Positions 7,609 through 15,400 of a DNA stretch of 44,343 bases are shown here, piece after piece (position 1 is the first letter of the stretch; each line of letters starts with the position of its first letter). Source of the stretch: Clostridia bacterium (GTDB taxonomy: Bacteria; Bacillota; Clostridia; Oscillospirales; Acutalibacteraceae). A model generated the notes under the pieces. The model did not search any database. It was not told where the DNA came from and saw nothing but the letters and a program-made list of their open reading frames with translations. Location: positions 1 to 44,343 of the forward strand of contig JAFVIF010000014.1 in the NCBI GenBank assembly GCA_017474125.1. Direction: 5' to 3'. The position numbers and the translations under genes were made by a program.

Positions 7609-8907
7609 TTATCTTTCAAGGGCCGAAAGAATGCGAACAGTCTCTTTAATCAACTGATAATCGGCATCGTCGGTATAACATTGTACATTTTGGAATTTAA
7701 AACAATTAACCTCATATCCTCCGCGGCAAAGTTCACTTTCAGTTGGGAAATAACCACCGCTGCCGTTAGCGTTAGAAAGAATGATAACATCTAAATCGTT
7801 AACCATTTTATCTATACGAAGGTTAATTTCCATAAACAATTCATAAGGGGAAGCAACAAAAGCAATATTTCCTATACGCAATATATCAAGCTGAATGTCG
7901 CGGAAATCTTCTTCTACGTATCCATCTTCATAAGACTTAATTACAGAAATATAATGCTCGTGTGTCTGTTTTGTAATGTTCACTAATTTACTTCCGTCAA
8001 CGCCATCGGTTTTACTCTTAGCGACTTCCAACGGTACTCTTTTAAGAAGCGGTAATTTAGCAGCGTCGCTATGACAAGAAATGGACACCTCTTTATATTC
8101 ACTCAAAGTATTATAGATCCGTAAAGCATCAGCGGCGGCAATTGCGCCAAGCTCTTCTGTGAGCTTAATATTGCCAACAGTTCTTCCGTTAGAAAGACGA
8201 GGTCCTTGGTCGCCCTCGGGACCGTTAAAGTAAGCGGTAATTCCGCCCGAAACCACTTCTACGGCATCGGTCATAATGCCCGACCAATCGCGGGAAATTT
8301 CACGGTTTCTACCTGCAGAAGTGCCGTGACAGCCATAAGAAATTATGTTACCGATAACTTCATTTTTCATATTCTTGAAGGAAATAATGGTCATTTTTGG
8401 GTTATGAACACCCCAAGGATTCTGACCGAAATCTATTTTATTATCGGCGGTTAATTCGCGTCTGTTAACTCCAACAAAGCTGTCACCAACAGCAGTTGCA
8501 ACAACGGCTTCTTGCTTTGAATTAACAGAATCATCAACAGCTTTTCTAAAGCCAGGTAAGAAATAACCTTCGTAATATTCCCGGTCTACGTCGCCCCAAC
8601 CAACAGTTCCGCAAATATTGGGGCCTGAATGTGTATGTGTAGCGGCAATAATTATATTACCGTAAGGAATACCGTATTTAACTTCTATTTCTTTTCTTAA
8701 TTCATCTTGAAGTTCGTAACAAATACCACAAAGGGTGATAGAAATAAATAATGCTTTTGTATCGGCATAATCAAACGCGAAAGCGTAGGTATAAAGGTCG
8801 TCGTGAATCGACTCACTGTGATGGTCGGGAACGTATCCGTAAAGACATGTTCCGACAGTGGGAGTTATTTTAGCTTTTCCAACACCGACAAATAATTTAT
8901 TAGACAT
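7609..8907 (-). CDS. Neutral-ceramidase-like hydrolase, paralog 3
   Basis: A 432-residue member of the same family: ATHTHSGPN, YGCHGTSAGRN, EGDQGPRLSNG, SPYELFMEINLRI and RGGYEVN. It differs from the other two in having GDQGPR in place of GDVGPR; again there is no Ser at the position that is essential in neutral ceramidase. A start on GTG 8916 is possible, but that GTG belongs to the ribosome binding site GAGGTG. ATG 8907 lies six bases after it and gives an N-terminus (MSNKLFVGVGKAKITP) that aligns with the paralogs. It follows the GH3 gene by ten bases, and the binding site overlaps that gene's TGA stop, so translation is probably coupled. It is predicted to be cytoplasmic. Confidence 0.82.
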   Translation of the reverse strand: MSNKLFVGVGKAKITPTVGTCLYGYVPDHHSESIHDDLYTYAFAFDYADTKALFISITLCGICYELQDELRKEIEVKYGIPYGNIIIAATHTHSGPNICGTVGWGDVDREYYEGYFLPGFRKAVDDSVNSKQEAVVATAVGDSFVGVNRRELTADNKIDFGQNPWGVHNPKMTIISFKNMKNEVIGNIISYGCHGTSAGRNREISRDWSGIMTDAVEVVSGGITAYFNGPEGDQGPRLSNGRTVGNIKLTEELGAIAAADALRIYNTLSEYKEVSISCHSDAAKLPLLKRVPLEVAKSKTDGVDGSKLVNITKQTHEHYISVIKSYEDGYVEEDFRDIQLDILRIGNIAFVASPYELFMEINLRIDKMVNDLDVIILSNANGSGGYFPTESELCRGGYEVNCFKFQNVQCYTDDADYQLIKETVRILSALER

Positions 8908-8917
8908 AACTGTCACC

Positions 8918-10516
8918 TCAATTTAATGTAATTTCGTAAGTTAGTTTACCGTTAGCAGGATATTCTCCTGCAAGTACGTCAATAGCCGCAGCTACGCTTT
9001 CTCTTGATGTGGGAGCAAGTATATATCGAGGAATATGAGGTAAGTTTTCAAGAACACAAGGATTACCGAAGTGAACCAAAGTTGAAATTCTGTTAGTGAG
9101 CTGCAATGCTTCTATAAGTGTTTCAACACGTCTTGTTAAGTGTTCTCGACCGCAATATGCCAAAAACTCAGAAAAGGTAATAAAGATTACATCATCATAA
9201 TCGATTGAAAATGACACAGTACGGTGACAGTGCCCCTGAGTCGGGAACTGGTGGATACACTTAACAGTAGAATTAGGGAAATATTTAAGTATTTGTTCGG
9301 TTACCTCTTGAGGGTAAAGCCAACCGTTGGAAAAAGTATCAACAGAAACTCCGCCGTCGCCACCAACTTTTTCTTCGTTTCTAACCATAAGTACGAAATA
9401 GTGCTTACCGTCTCGCGAAATATTAGCTGTGAGTCCCTCGTCAAATTTGGCGGTAACTGCATCCTTATTTATACTCTTAAACAGCTTTAAGTCTTCTTCA
9501 GTAATTTCAGTGTATTTAGCAGGATTCAGAGTCTTCTTTTGAGCGGCAAGCACACGTTTAACAGCTTCGTCAAGACGTTCGTCGGTAATCATACCTTCAT
9601 TATAACACTTAACAAGCGCTTCATAGGACTCTTTATATTTGCTGTCATAGGGCAACGCTAAATCGTTACCTGCGGCAATAGCTAAGCCACGGGAAGCATC
9701 ATAACCGAATTTAGAAAGGATACCCATCATACAAAGGGCATCGGTTAAAATCAGTCCGTTGTAGCCTTCTTCGCGAATTATGTTAATAACCTTTTTCGAA
9801 AGGCTTGAAGGATAATCAGGGTCAATATTACTGCATTTTATATGGCTGGACATAAGTCCGTCGAGCAAATCGTCTTTCATTAACTCTTTATAGGCGTAAA
9901 GACTATATTCAAGAAGCTCTTCCTTAGTTTGAAGAGATTCACTTTCGGCCATATGAGAGTCAATATTCTTGTAATTTATACCGCTTGGGTAGTGCTTACC
10001 TACAGTCAGCACGCCTGCATCATGCATACCCCTTGCTTCTGCAGCAGCAAGACGTGCAACCTTAGTTTTATCGGAGCCTAAAGAACGAGCAGAACCGGTA
10101 GTGCTAATGTCAAGTAACGGATTGCAAACAATGTTATAGCCCATTTTTTTAGCGGCAATACCAATAACCTTACCGAATGCATAAGCATGCTCTTCGCTGT
10201 CGGTACAGCCGATAGCATTATGCTTACCAACCAAATATTCTGCAGCTTCGGTTTTTATTCCGCTTTCGGCGTCGGTAAATATAAGAATCGGATAATCGGC
10301 TGTTTCTTTTACCAAATCAATAATTTCTTGAGCATCGGGCGTAGAATATTGCACCCAAACGCCGCCCAAGGCATGATTTTTGATTAAATCAAGAATAAAT
10401 TCCACATTTTTCGGATTTTCTCTTCTTGCCCAGCCGTTAATATCAATAATATGAGCAAGGCCAAGTTTTTGCTCAACGGATAATTCTTCAAATATAAGTT
10501 CTTTAATTTCTTTCAT
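8918..10516 (-). CDS. GH3 family beta-N-acetylhexosaminidase-like glycosidase (NagZ type)
   Basis: A 532-residue, apparently cytoplasmic glycoside hydrolase of family 3. It shows the (beta/alpha)8 landmarks IFTDAESG (about 79-86), GKHYPSG (about 173-179), IDSHMAES (about 185-192) and GLILTDAL with the predicted nucleophile Asp259. The Asp-x-His pair after KHYP (Asp186, His188) matches the acid/base loop of NagZ-type enzymes, though the usual KHFPGHG is altered to KHYPSGI. NagZ-type enzymes remove beta-linked GlcNAc; here the partner enzymes suggest an amino-sugar conjugate rather than cell-wall recycling, which is inference. The start is ATG 10516, six bases after GAGGTG; GTG 10525 is part of that site. 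It is the first gene of the unit, directly behind a strong promoter. Confidence 0.85.
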   Translation of the reverse strand: MKEIKELIFEELSVEQKLGLAHIIDINGWARRENPKNVEFILDLIKNHALGGVWVQYSTPDAQEIIDLVKETADYPILIFTDAESGIKTEAAEYLVGKHNAIGCTDSEEHAYAFGKVIGIAAKKMGYNIVCNPLLDISTTGSARSLGSDKTKVARLAAAEARGMHDAGVLTVGKHYPSGINYKNIDSHMAESESLQTKEELLEYSLYAYKELMKDDLLDGLMSSHIKCSNIDPDYPSSLSKKVINIIREEGYNGLILTDALCMMGILSKFGYDASRGLAIAAGNDLALPYDSKYKESYEALVKCYNEGMITDERLDEAVKRVLAAQKKTLNPAKYTEITEEDLKLFKSINKDAVTAKFDEGLTANISRDGKHYFVLMVRNEEKVGGDGGVSVDTFSNGWLYPQEVTEQILKYFPNSTVKCIHQFPTQGHCHRTVSFSIDYDDVIFITFSEFLAYCGREHLTRRVETLIEALQLTNRISTLVHFGNPCVLENLPHIPRYILAPTSRESVAAAIDVLAGEYPANGKLTYEITLN

Positions 10517-10537
10517 TGGTACCACCTCACTACGTCC

Positions 10538-10566
10538 ATTATAGTTAAATAAGTATTTTCAGTCAA
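10538..10566 (-). promoter_or_regulatory. Sigma-A promoter of the GH3/paralog 3 unit
   Basis: On the minus strand TTGACT (10561-10566) and TATAAT (10538-10543) are separated by exactly 17 bases, about 22 bases before the ATG at 10516. This is close to consensus, and no operator-like palindrome is apparent beside it. Confidence 0.88.
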
Positions 10567-10618
10567 CATTTAAAATTGATATTTATTACCTAATTTTATG
10601 CAGATTTTCCATAAAAAT

Positions 10619-10642
10619 AAAAGCAGGCAAACGCCTGCTTTT
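10619..10642. terminator. Terminator downstream of the YesL-like gene
   Basis: A 10-bp stem, AAAAGCAGGC (10619-10628) with GCCTGCTTTT (10633-10642), has a four-base loop. It begins three bases after the stop of the minus-strand gene at 10646 and has T-rich sequence on the minus side. Confidence 0.85.
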
Positions 10643-10645
10643 AAA

Positions 10646-11443
10646 TTATACCATATCTTCAAAATCACTTTCATCGTCATCGCCAACATCAAGTCCTAAA
10701 TTGCGGCGATTTTCGATATCGGCATCGGGATGTTGTTCATAGTAAGGGTCTATCATAAATTTCTTTATAGCGGAAAATACTCCAAATTGTATAACAAAAT
10801 AATGATAGGTTGGATAAAAGAAAATCGTAATAACGGCAAGTATACCTGCAACAAGAGCATCGCTTGCAAAGAATATAAGCAGGAAAGCCCATACTGCCCA
10901 ATAAATACCGATAGCTAACAGCATTACGATATTATTAACAAGGTTAACAAAGAAAAACTTAAAGCTGTTAAGGTAAATCTGCTTTACCTTCATATCAAAT
11001 GTAATTACAAGAAACCAAATATAGCATTTCATAACAAGGAACACAATGGTTATGAAAATAATTAAGCCGAGGCATATCACTCCAAAGGTACTGCCTGCTT
11101 TGACAGCCGTATGAAAATAGCTTATATCAAAAGCAAGAAAAGCAGTGATAATTATATTAATTATACCTACACCCAATGCCTGCTTCCAATTCTTTTTAAT
11201 TGCAGTAAAAAAATCAGAGAGGCCAAAGGAATGCTTATCACGGGAAATACTTCTTGTAACGTAGGTAATACCTACGGCCGAAAGACCGGGTATTAAAAAC
11301 AAGAGCCAATAAACAAGGCTTACGGGGATAAGCTTCCAAAGACTTCTGAATAGTGTTTCAAAGAACACGACAAAGGTACGCTTTTTAGGGCCGTTTTTTC
11401 TAACACCGGGACCCTCTTTATTATAATTATAAAATAAACCCAT
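10646..11443 (-). CDS. YesL-like (DUF624-type) integral membrane protein
   Basis: A 265-residue membrane protein with five or six hydrophobic segments (about 40-60, 90-110, 120-145, 160-205 as a pair, and 205-225) and an acidic C-terminal tail (DVGDDDESDFEDMV). The N-terminal pattern, a short basic leader followed by TLFRSLWKLIPVSLVYWLLFLIPG cut by GLSAVGITYV, resembles the YesL/DUF624 family, members of which often lie in carbohydrate loci. No transport or enzymatic function is established for the family. It starts five bases after the stop of the upstream membrane protein gene, so the two form an operon. Confidence 0.62.
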   Translation of the reverse strand: MGLFYNYNKEGPGVRKNGPKKRTFVVFFETLFRSLWKLIPVSLVYWLLFLIPGLSAVGITYVTRSISRDKHSFGLSDFFTAIKKNWKQALGVGIINIIITAFLAFDISYFHTAVKAGSTFGVICLGLIIFITIVFLVMKCYIWFLVITFDMKVKQIYLNSFKFFFVNLVNNIVMLLAIGIYWAVWAFLLIFFASDALVAGILAVITIFFYPTYHYFVIQFGVFSAIKKFMIDPYYEQHPDADIENRRNLGLDVGDDDESDFEDMV

Positions 11444-11448
11444 TGTTA

Positions 11449-12165
11449 TTAGCCAACCTTCTTTTTATAAGTAATTCTTTCAATCAGATTAATATCCTTA
11501 TATCCGAAAGCATAGGAAATTAAGGAAATAACGGGAAGATATAAATGAAGAGCTCCGCATAGAACCAAACCCTTTTCTGTAAGCTCTGCGGCGTTATCAG
11601 CGCTCGAATAGATTAAGGTTATAAAATAGTGGAAATGAGAGTTTAATAGTCGATAGGTATCAAGGAAATTCGGATTAAGTACCTTATAGTGAGAAAGCAC
11701 GAGTAATGCGAAAACAACAAGCGAAGGAACAGCGGCTATTAAACCGATATAAAGACCCGAAAAAATATTTTCCTTTTTACGCCCGTGCTTAACAGCTGAA
11801 ATATCCTTATTACCCATTTCCCATACTGTTCCGCAAAGAATACCCGTAATCATAACGGCAGAAAAGATTTGCGCAAGTACAAGTGAAATAGTCTGTCGTT
11901 CCTGTGACAGCTTTCTGTCGGCCAGAGCGTTTAGACGCGTAGGGTCATAGTCAGCACATACACAGTTTTCAGGAGGATTGTTTTCGGCATCGTGATAGCA
12001 AACCTGCTCTTCTCTGCCCGTTTCCTCGTTATAATAAAATATTTTTTGACCAATAACGTCGCTAAAACCGGCAGTAATAGCAAAGTTAAAAGAAAAGAAA
12101 ACAATAAGACACATTACGGTACCAATAGCAAATCGAGTGAATAATTTAACACCGGACTTAAACAA
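11449..12165 (-). CDS. Uncharacterised integral membrane protein
   Basis: I do not recognise this 238-residue protein. It has about four hydrophobic segments: near residues 10-32, 88-110, 133-158 and 200-222. A soluble loop between the first two carries several Cys residues (QVCYHDAENN, then ENCVCADYDP), which could bind metal or form disulfides outside the membrane. The start is uncertain: TTG 12165 has AGGTG five bases upstream, while TTG 12183 would add six residues but has no binding site. It is the first gene of a pair with the YesL-like gene. Function cannot be inferred beyond membrane location. Confidence 0.6.
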   Translation of the reverse strand: MFKSGVKLFTRFAIGTVMCLIVFFSFNFAITAGFSDVIGQKIFYYNEETGREEQVCYHDAENNPPENCVCADYDPTRLNALADRKLSQERQTISLVLAQIFSAVMITGILCGTVWEMGNKDISAVKHGRKKENIFSGLYIGLIAAVPSLVVFALLVLSHYKVLNPNFLDTYRLLNSHFHYFITLIYSSADNAAELTEKGLVLCGALHLYLPVISLISYAFGYKDINLIERITYKKKVG

Positions 12166-12220
12166 AACGACACCTACTTTCAAAATTTGACTAAATAATT
12201 ATAACTGATTAAATTTAAAA

Positions 12221-12249
12221 AAGCAAGTAAATCGGCGATTTACTTGCTT
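12221..12249 (-). terminator. Terminator of the small tail-anchored protein gene
   Basis: A 13-bp perfect stem (12221-12233 with 12237-12249) has a three-base loop and a T-rich minus-strand tail (A-rich 12215-12222 on the plus strand). It lies 15 bases after the stop of the gene at 12264. Confidence 0.85.
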
Positions 12250-12263
12250 AATTTATAGTTTGT

Positions 12264-12542
12264 TCACAAAACCAGCCATAAAATTACTCCGACGGCGGCA
12301 AAAAATGCGCCCAAAGCGCAAAGCATAATCCTGCGCCTTCTTTTTCGTTCTCTCATTACAGCCCGCCTTAGTGATTCCCTAGAAGTGCTTTGAAGTTTTT
12401 TTATAAACTCCCCCGCTTCACCTGCAATAATTTTATCTGATTTATTAGAATATTCGGGCGAAACAAACAATATAACCTTATTAAAAAATTTGTTACCCGT
12501 ATCGGTAATTTCTATTACGGATTTATTTACACCTTTAACCAT
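12264..12542 (-). CDS. Small tail-anchored membrane protein of unknown function
   Basis: A 92-residue protein with a polar N-terminal domain (1-63), a very basic stretch RERKRRRR (64-71) and a single C-terminal hydrophobic segment (about 72-92). This is the layout of a tail-anchored protein whose soluble part stays in the cytoplasm. The segment SDKIIAGEAGEFIKKLQ may be a short amphipathic helix. The ATG has GGAGG six bases upstream, and a strong terminator follows, so it is probably a real monocistronic gene. No family is recognised. It is divergent from the glycosylase gene across an AT-rich stretch. Confidence 0.6.
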   Translation of the reverse strand: MVKGVNKSVIEITDTGNKFFNKVILFVSPEYSNKSDKIIAGEAGEFIKKLQSTSRESLRRAVMRERKRRRRIMLCALGAFFAAVGVILWLVL

Positions 12543-12738
12543 ATTATACCTCCATTTTCTTATAATTATATTTTTAACTGGGATAAAAAATATTATTCAG
12601 GTTTACATAAAAATGTTAATAACTCGGTTCATAACTCTAATAAACCCGTTAATATCAATGCTTTTAGCGATAAAATATTATTTTGCAACCACATTATGTA
12701 AACCAAATAACATTATTCTTTATTTTTCGTCAAAAATG

Positions 12739-12747
12739 TGCTACAAT
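12739..12747 (+). promoter_or_regulatory. Extended -10 promoter of the glycosylase gene
   Basis: TGCTACAAT (12739-12747) joins a TG with a near-consensus -10, thirty bases before ATG 12777. The -35 region is T-rich without a clear hexamer. The rest of the 234-base stretch 12543-12776 shows nothing else that I can support. Confidence 0.6.
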
Positions 12748-12776
12748 TAGAAAAACTGTTTAGGATGATTTTTAAA

Positions 12777-13604
12777 ATGAGATACACGTTTAATGACAAT
12801 AAGGTTGAAATAGAGCATAACGGTCTGTTTGACCTAAAAAAGACGTTTGAATGCGGACAGTGCTTTCGCTTTGATATGACGGAAAACAACATATGGCACG
12901 GAGTTGTCAGGGATAAGGAGATAAACCTTTATGAAAAAAGCGGTAAGGTTGTTATTTATCCCGTAACTAAAGAGGAATTTGAAAGCTTTTGGTGCGACTT
13001 TTTTGATTTAAACCGAGATTACGAAGCTATTAACAATAAGCTTTCGGAAAACGACGTACTGAAAAATGCCGCAAGCTACGGAAAAGGTATTCGTATTTTA
13101 AAGCAGGACCCTTGGGAAGCTTTATGCTCCTTTATAATTTCGCAAAACAACAATATACCGCGAATTAAAGGTATTATTAAGCGCTTATGCGAAACCTACG
13201 GCAATAAGCTACGTAACGATTACTCCTTCCCTTGCGCCGACGTTATTGCAAAGCTAACCGTTGAGGATTTAGCGCCGCTTAGAAGCGGTTTCAGAGCAAA
13301 ATACATCATTGATGCCGCCAAAAAGGTTAGCAGCGGAGAAATCAATTTAGAGGAAATTGCAGCACAAAGCGGTGATGAAGCGCGCGAAAAACTGACAACT
13401 ATTTACGGCGTTGGTAAAAAGGTTGCAGACTGCACTCTGCTTTTCGGAATGGGACATATTGATATTTGCCCTATTGACGTATGGATTAAACGTGCATTGA
13501 GTTATTTTTTCAATAACGATTTTCCCGAATGCGCCAAGGAATACGCAGGCATTGCACAGCAGTATTTATTCTATTACGCAAGAGAAACAAAGCTTAATTT
13601 ATAA
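12777..13604 (+). CDS. ogg: 8-oxoguanine DNA glycosylase (OGG1-type, HhH-GPD)
   Basis: A 275-residue base-excision repair glycosylase that removes 8-oxoguanine opposite C and should also have AP-lyase activity. It has an N-terminal OGG domain (about 1-110, FECGQCFRF, then QDPWEALCSFIISQNNN) and a helix-hairpin-helix GPD core near residues 210-240: IYGVGKKVADCTLLFG, with a Lys matching catalytic Lys249 of human OGG1, followed by PIDVW with the conserved Asp. The start is ATG 12777, with AGGA about 11 bases upstream; ATG 12765 is in frame but has no ribosome binding site. It is monocistronic between two minus-strand genes. Its last codons recur as a fragment at 41427. Confidence 0.93.
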   Translation: MRYTFNDNKVEIEHNGLFDLKKTFECGQCFRFDMTENNIWHGVVRDKEINLYEKSGKVVIYPVTKEEFESFWCDFFDLNRDYEAINNKLSENDVLKNAASYGKGIRILKQDPWEALCSFIISQNNNIPRIKGIIKRLCETYGNKLRNDYSFPCADVIAKLTVEDLAPLRSGFRAKYIIDAAKKVSSGEINLEEIAAQSGDEAREKLTTIYGVGKKVADCTLLFGMGHIDICPIDVWIKRALSYFFNNDFPECAKEYAGIAQQYLFYYARETKLNL

Positions 13605-13610
13605 ACACTA

Positions 13611-13664
13611 AAAAACTACCGCTGAAGGTACCTCTTTAAGGAAACTTCTCGAGCGGTAGTTTTT
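13611..13664. terminator. Bidirectional terminator between convergent genes
   Basis: AAAAACTACCGCT (13611-13623) pairs with AGCGGTAGTTTTT (13652-13664), giving T tails in both directions. The 28-base loop may fold further (GAAG with CTTC). It ends both the glycosylase gene and, on the minus strand, the acetyltransferase gene, whose stop codon it touches. Confidence 0.85.
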
Positions 13665-14401
13665 TAATCTAATGCAAAGCCTAAATAACAGTTATTCAGG
13701 CTAATATTTTTTAATTTTTTGACCATTGCAAAGCGGTATTCGTTACCTACAGTCAGCAACGTTTTATTCTTATATTCATCGGGGAGTAAATTATAATCAC
13801 CAAGCACCTCTTTAACCTTTCCCGACAGCCTTTCCTTAACAACAAAAACCTTAGGCTCAAGCGGGTTATCGGTCAGCATAGTGCAATACGACAGTAATAG
13901 GTTTAAAAAATCGCTTGAATAATCAACGAAGCTTTCATTAATAAGGCTTTTTCTGATATTACTTATTTCATTTGGGTTTTTAACCTCAACGAGAGTCAAA
14001 GAATTACTAAAGCTGTTTAAACTAAAAGACTTTTTATAAAAGGCAGTTTCAAACCCTAAACGAGCGTAGTAATCGAAAAGAGATTCGCTCATTGGCTTTA
14101 AACAAAGAAAATCGTATTGGTTTTTAAGCTCAGCGGTAAGGCTATCGAAAAGACGAGACATATAGCCTTTACCTCTGTATTGCTCTAAAGTAGCAACGGC
14201 GTAAACGTATTTACCTTTAAGCTTTCCGCAGGTAACGTCCATTGCAAAAAGCATTGAAACGACCGTTTCACCCTCTAAAAGATATTTGCAGGAGCTTTCA
14301 AAAAACAGACTGAAAAGATAATCGGTAAACTCTTCATCGTCGTGGAATGCGCTGATATAAAGCCTTTTGCATTGCTCGGCAATACTGTTATTCATTGTCA
14401 T
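13664..14401 (-). CDS. GNAT-family N-acetyltransferase
   Basis: A 245-residue protein with an N-terminal GNAT domain. The acetyl-CoA-binding segment is seen at about residues 62-84 (YVYAVATLEQYRGKGYMSRLF), with the motif QYRGKGYM. A second, less clear domain of about 110 residues follows, giving a two-domain layout like Eis/DUF4081-type acetyltransferases. The acceptor substrate is unknown. The gene overlaps the end of the upstream DUF2156 gene by 14 bases (ATGACAATGAATAA contains both possible starts and the stop), so the two are translationally coupled and may act on a common substrate. Confidence 0.82.
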   Translation of the reverse strand: MTMNNSIAEQCKRLYISAFHDDEEFTDYLFSLFFESSCKYLLEGETVVSMLFAMDVTCGKLKGKYVYAVATLEQYRGKGYMSRLFDSLTAELKNQYDFLCLKPMSESLFDYYARLGFETAFYKKSFSLNSFSNSLTLVEVKNPNEISNIRKSLINESFVDYSSDFLNLLLSYCTMLTDNPLEPKVFVVKERLSGKVKEVLGDYNLLPDEYKNKTLLTVGNEYRFAMVKKLKNISLNNCYLGFALD

Positions 14402-15284
14402 TCACCGCTTCGATTATATATTTTTCAAGTAAAATAGCAGGCTTGTAGGAAAGCTTTGCTTTTCGTAAGCCTTCAATCCCCATATCCTCTTCCCTGTTTA
14501 TTAAGCTATAATCAGCAAGCTCGTTTAAAACAAACTGTTGATTAATCATAGCGTATGCGCCGTCAAATTCAACAAGGGCTTTTTCAAAATTAACGTCAAA
14601 AACACTGCTTGAAATTTCACAGCCGACAGTAAAAGCAATAATATTTCCGTCAACACGCAGCACGCCGCCGCGCACACCGTCAACCTTTTGTCCGCTGAGA
14701 AGCCTGTTAATTCCCTCTTCTTCGGTTTTCATAGAGCTCGAAGTCTTTTCACTGTAGCTGTCGTACCAATGGGCAAGCAGCTTTAATACATCACTTGAAT
14801 TGTTATCATTAAGCCTTTCGTAGCTCCAATTATATTTCTTTTTAAAGGTAGCTATATGATTCCTTTTGGAATGATATTTTTTTCCCGACAGCTCAGCTAA
14901 ATCATTTCTGTTGTAAATATATTCAAAGGAATCTCTCATAGGGGTAAATATAAAGGAGGCGCCGAGCTGTCTTTTAAAAATATCGAAGCGCTCACCCTGA
15001 CCGCCGAAAAGAATTAAAGGCAGATTATTTGCATCGGCATATTCTTTAAGCTTGTCTACAGCCTTTTTCATATCTTTAGAAAAAGGTATACCAAAGCTTG
15101 TTCTGCCGTCGATACAGTTTTTACTGTATAAAACACCGTCTTCAATACAAAAGCTGAAACCGAAATATTCCTGCCAAATAAGCATATTTATTGATGAAAA
15201 TTCGCAAGAGTATTCGTTGAATTCATCGAAGAATTTACGAATAACGGGCAAATCGGAATAATCAACACCTTTAAATTCAAGCAT
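14388..15284 (-). CDS. DUF2156 / LPG-synthase C-terminal-like protein
   Basis: A 298-residue soluble protein with the tandem GNAT-like fold of the phosphatidylglycerol lysyltransferase C-terminal family. The marker segment is GKKYHSKRNHIATFKKKYNW at about residue 134, with HWYDSYSEKT after it and FDGAYAMINQQFV near residue 245. Full-length lysyl-PG synthases have an N-terminal flippase; this stand-alone version does not, so it probably transfers an acyl or aminoacyl group to another, unknown acceptor. It has its own promoter at 15327-15354 and is coupled to the acetyltransferase gene downstream. Confidence 0.85.
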   Translation of the reverse strand: MLEFKGVDYSDLPVIRKFFDEFNEYSCEFSSINMLIWQEYFGFSFCIEDGVLYSKNCIDGRTSFGIPFSKDMKKAVDKLKEYADANNLPLILFGGQGERFDIFKRQLGASFIFTPMRDSFEYIYNRNDLAELSGKKYHSKRNHIATFKKKYNWSYERLNDNNSSDVLKLLAHWYDSYSEKTSSSMKTEEEGINRLLSGQKVDGVRGGVLRVDGNIIAFTVGCEISSSVFDVNFEKALVEFDGAYAMINQQFVLNELADYSLINREEDMGIEGLRKAKLSYKPAILLEKYIIEAVNDNE

Positions 15285-15326
15285 CCCTTTAACATCCTTT
15301 TAATCTCAATATTTATACTAATATTT

Positions 15327-15354
15327 ATTATAAGCATTTAAAAGCAAATTTCAA
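15327..15354 (-). promoter_or_regulatory. Sigma-A promoter of the DUF2156/GNAT operon
   Basis: On the minus strand TTGAAA (15349-15354) and TATAAT (15327-15332) are separated by 16 bases, about 43 bases before the ATG at 15284. Confidence 0.8.
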
Positions 15355-15368
15355 CAATTATATATAAA

Positions 15369-15397
15369 AAAGCGCATTGAAAAAATCAATGCGCTTT
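15369..15397 (-). terminator. Terminator of the sipL-type gene
   Basis: A 12-bp stem, AAAGCGCATTGA (15369-15380) with TCAATGCGCTTT (15386-15397), has a five-base loop and T residues on the minus strand. It begins three bases after the stop at 15401. Confidence 0.87.
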
Positions 15398-15400
15398 ACT

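Noticed and set aside
8907-8916. GTG start for ceramidase-like paralog 3 (and similar GTG/TTG starts for GH3, rsmB, yicC, SGNH and EamA genes)
   Set aside because: In these cases the upstream GTG or TTG is in or before the ribosome binding site, and an ATG or GTG at normal spacing follows it and aligns better with the family.
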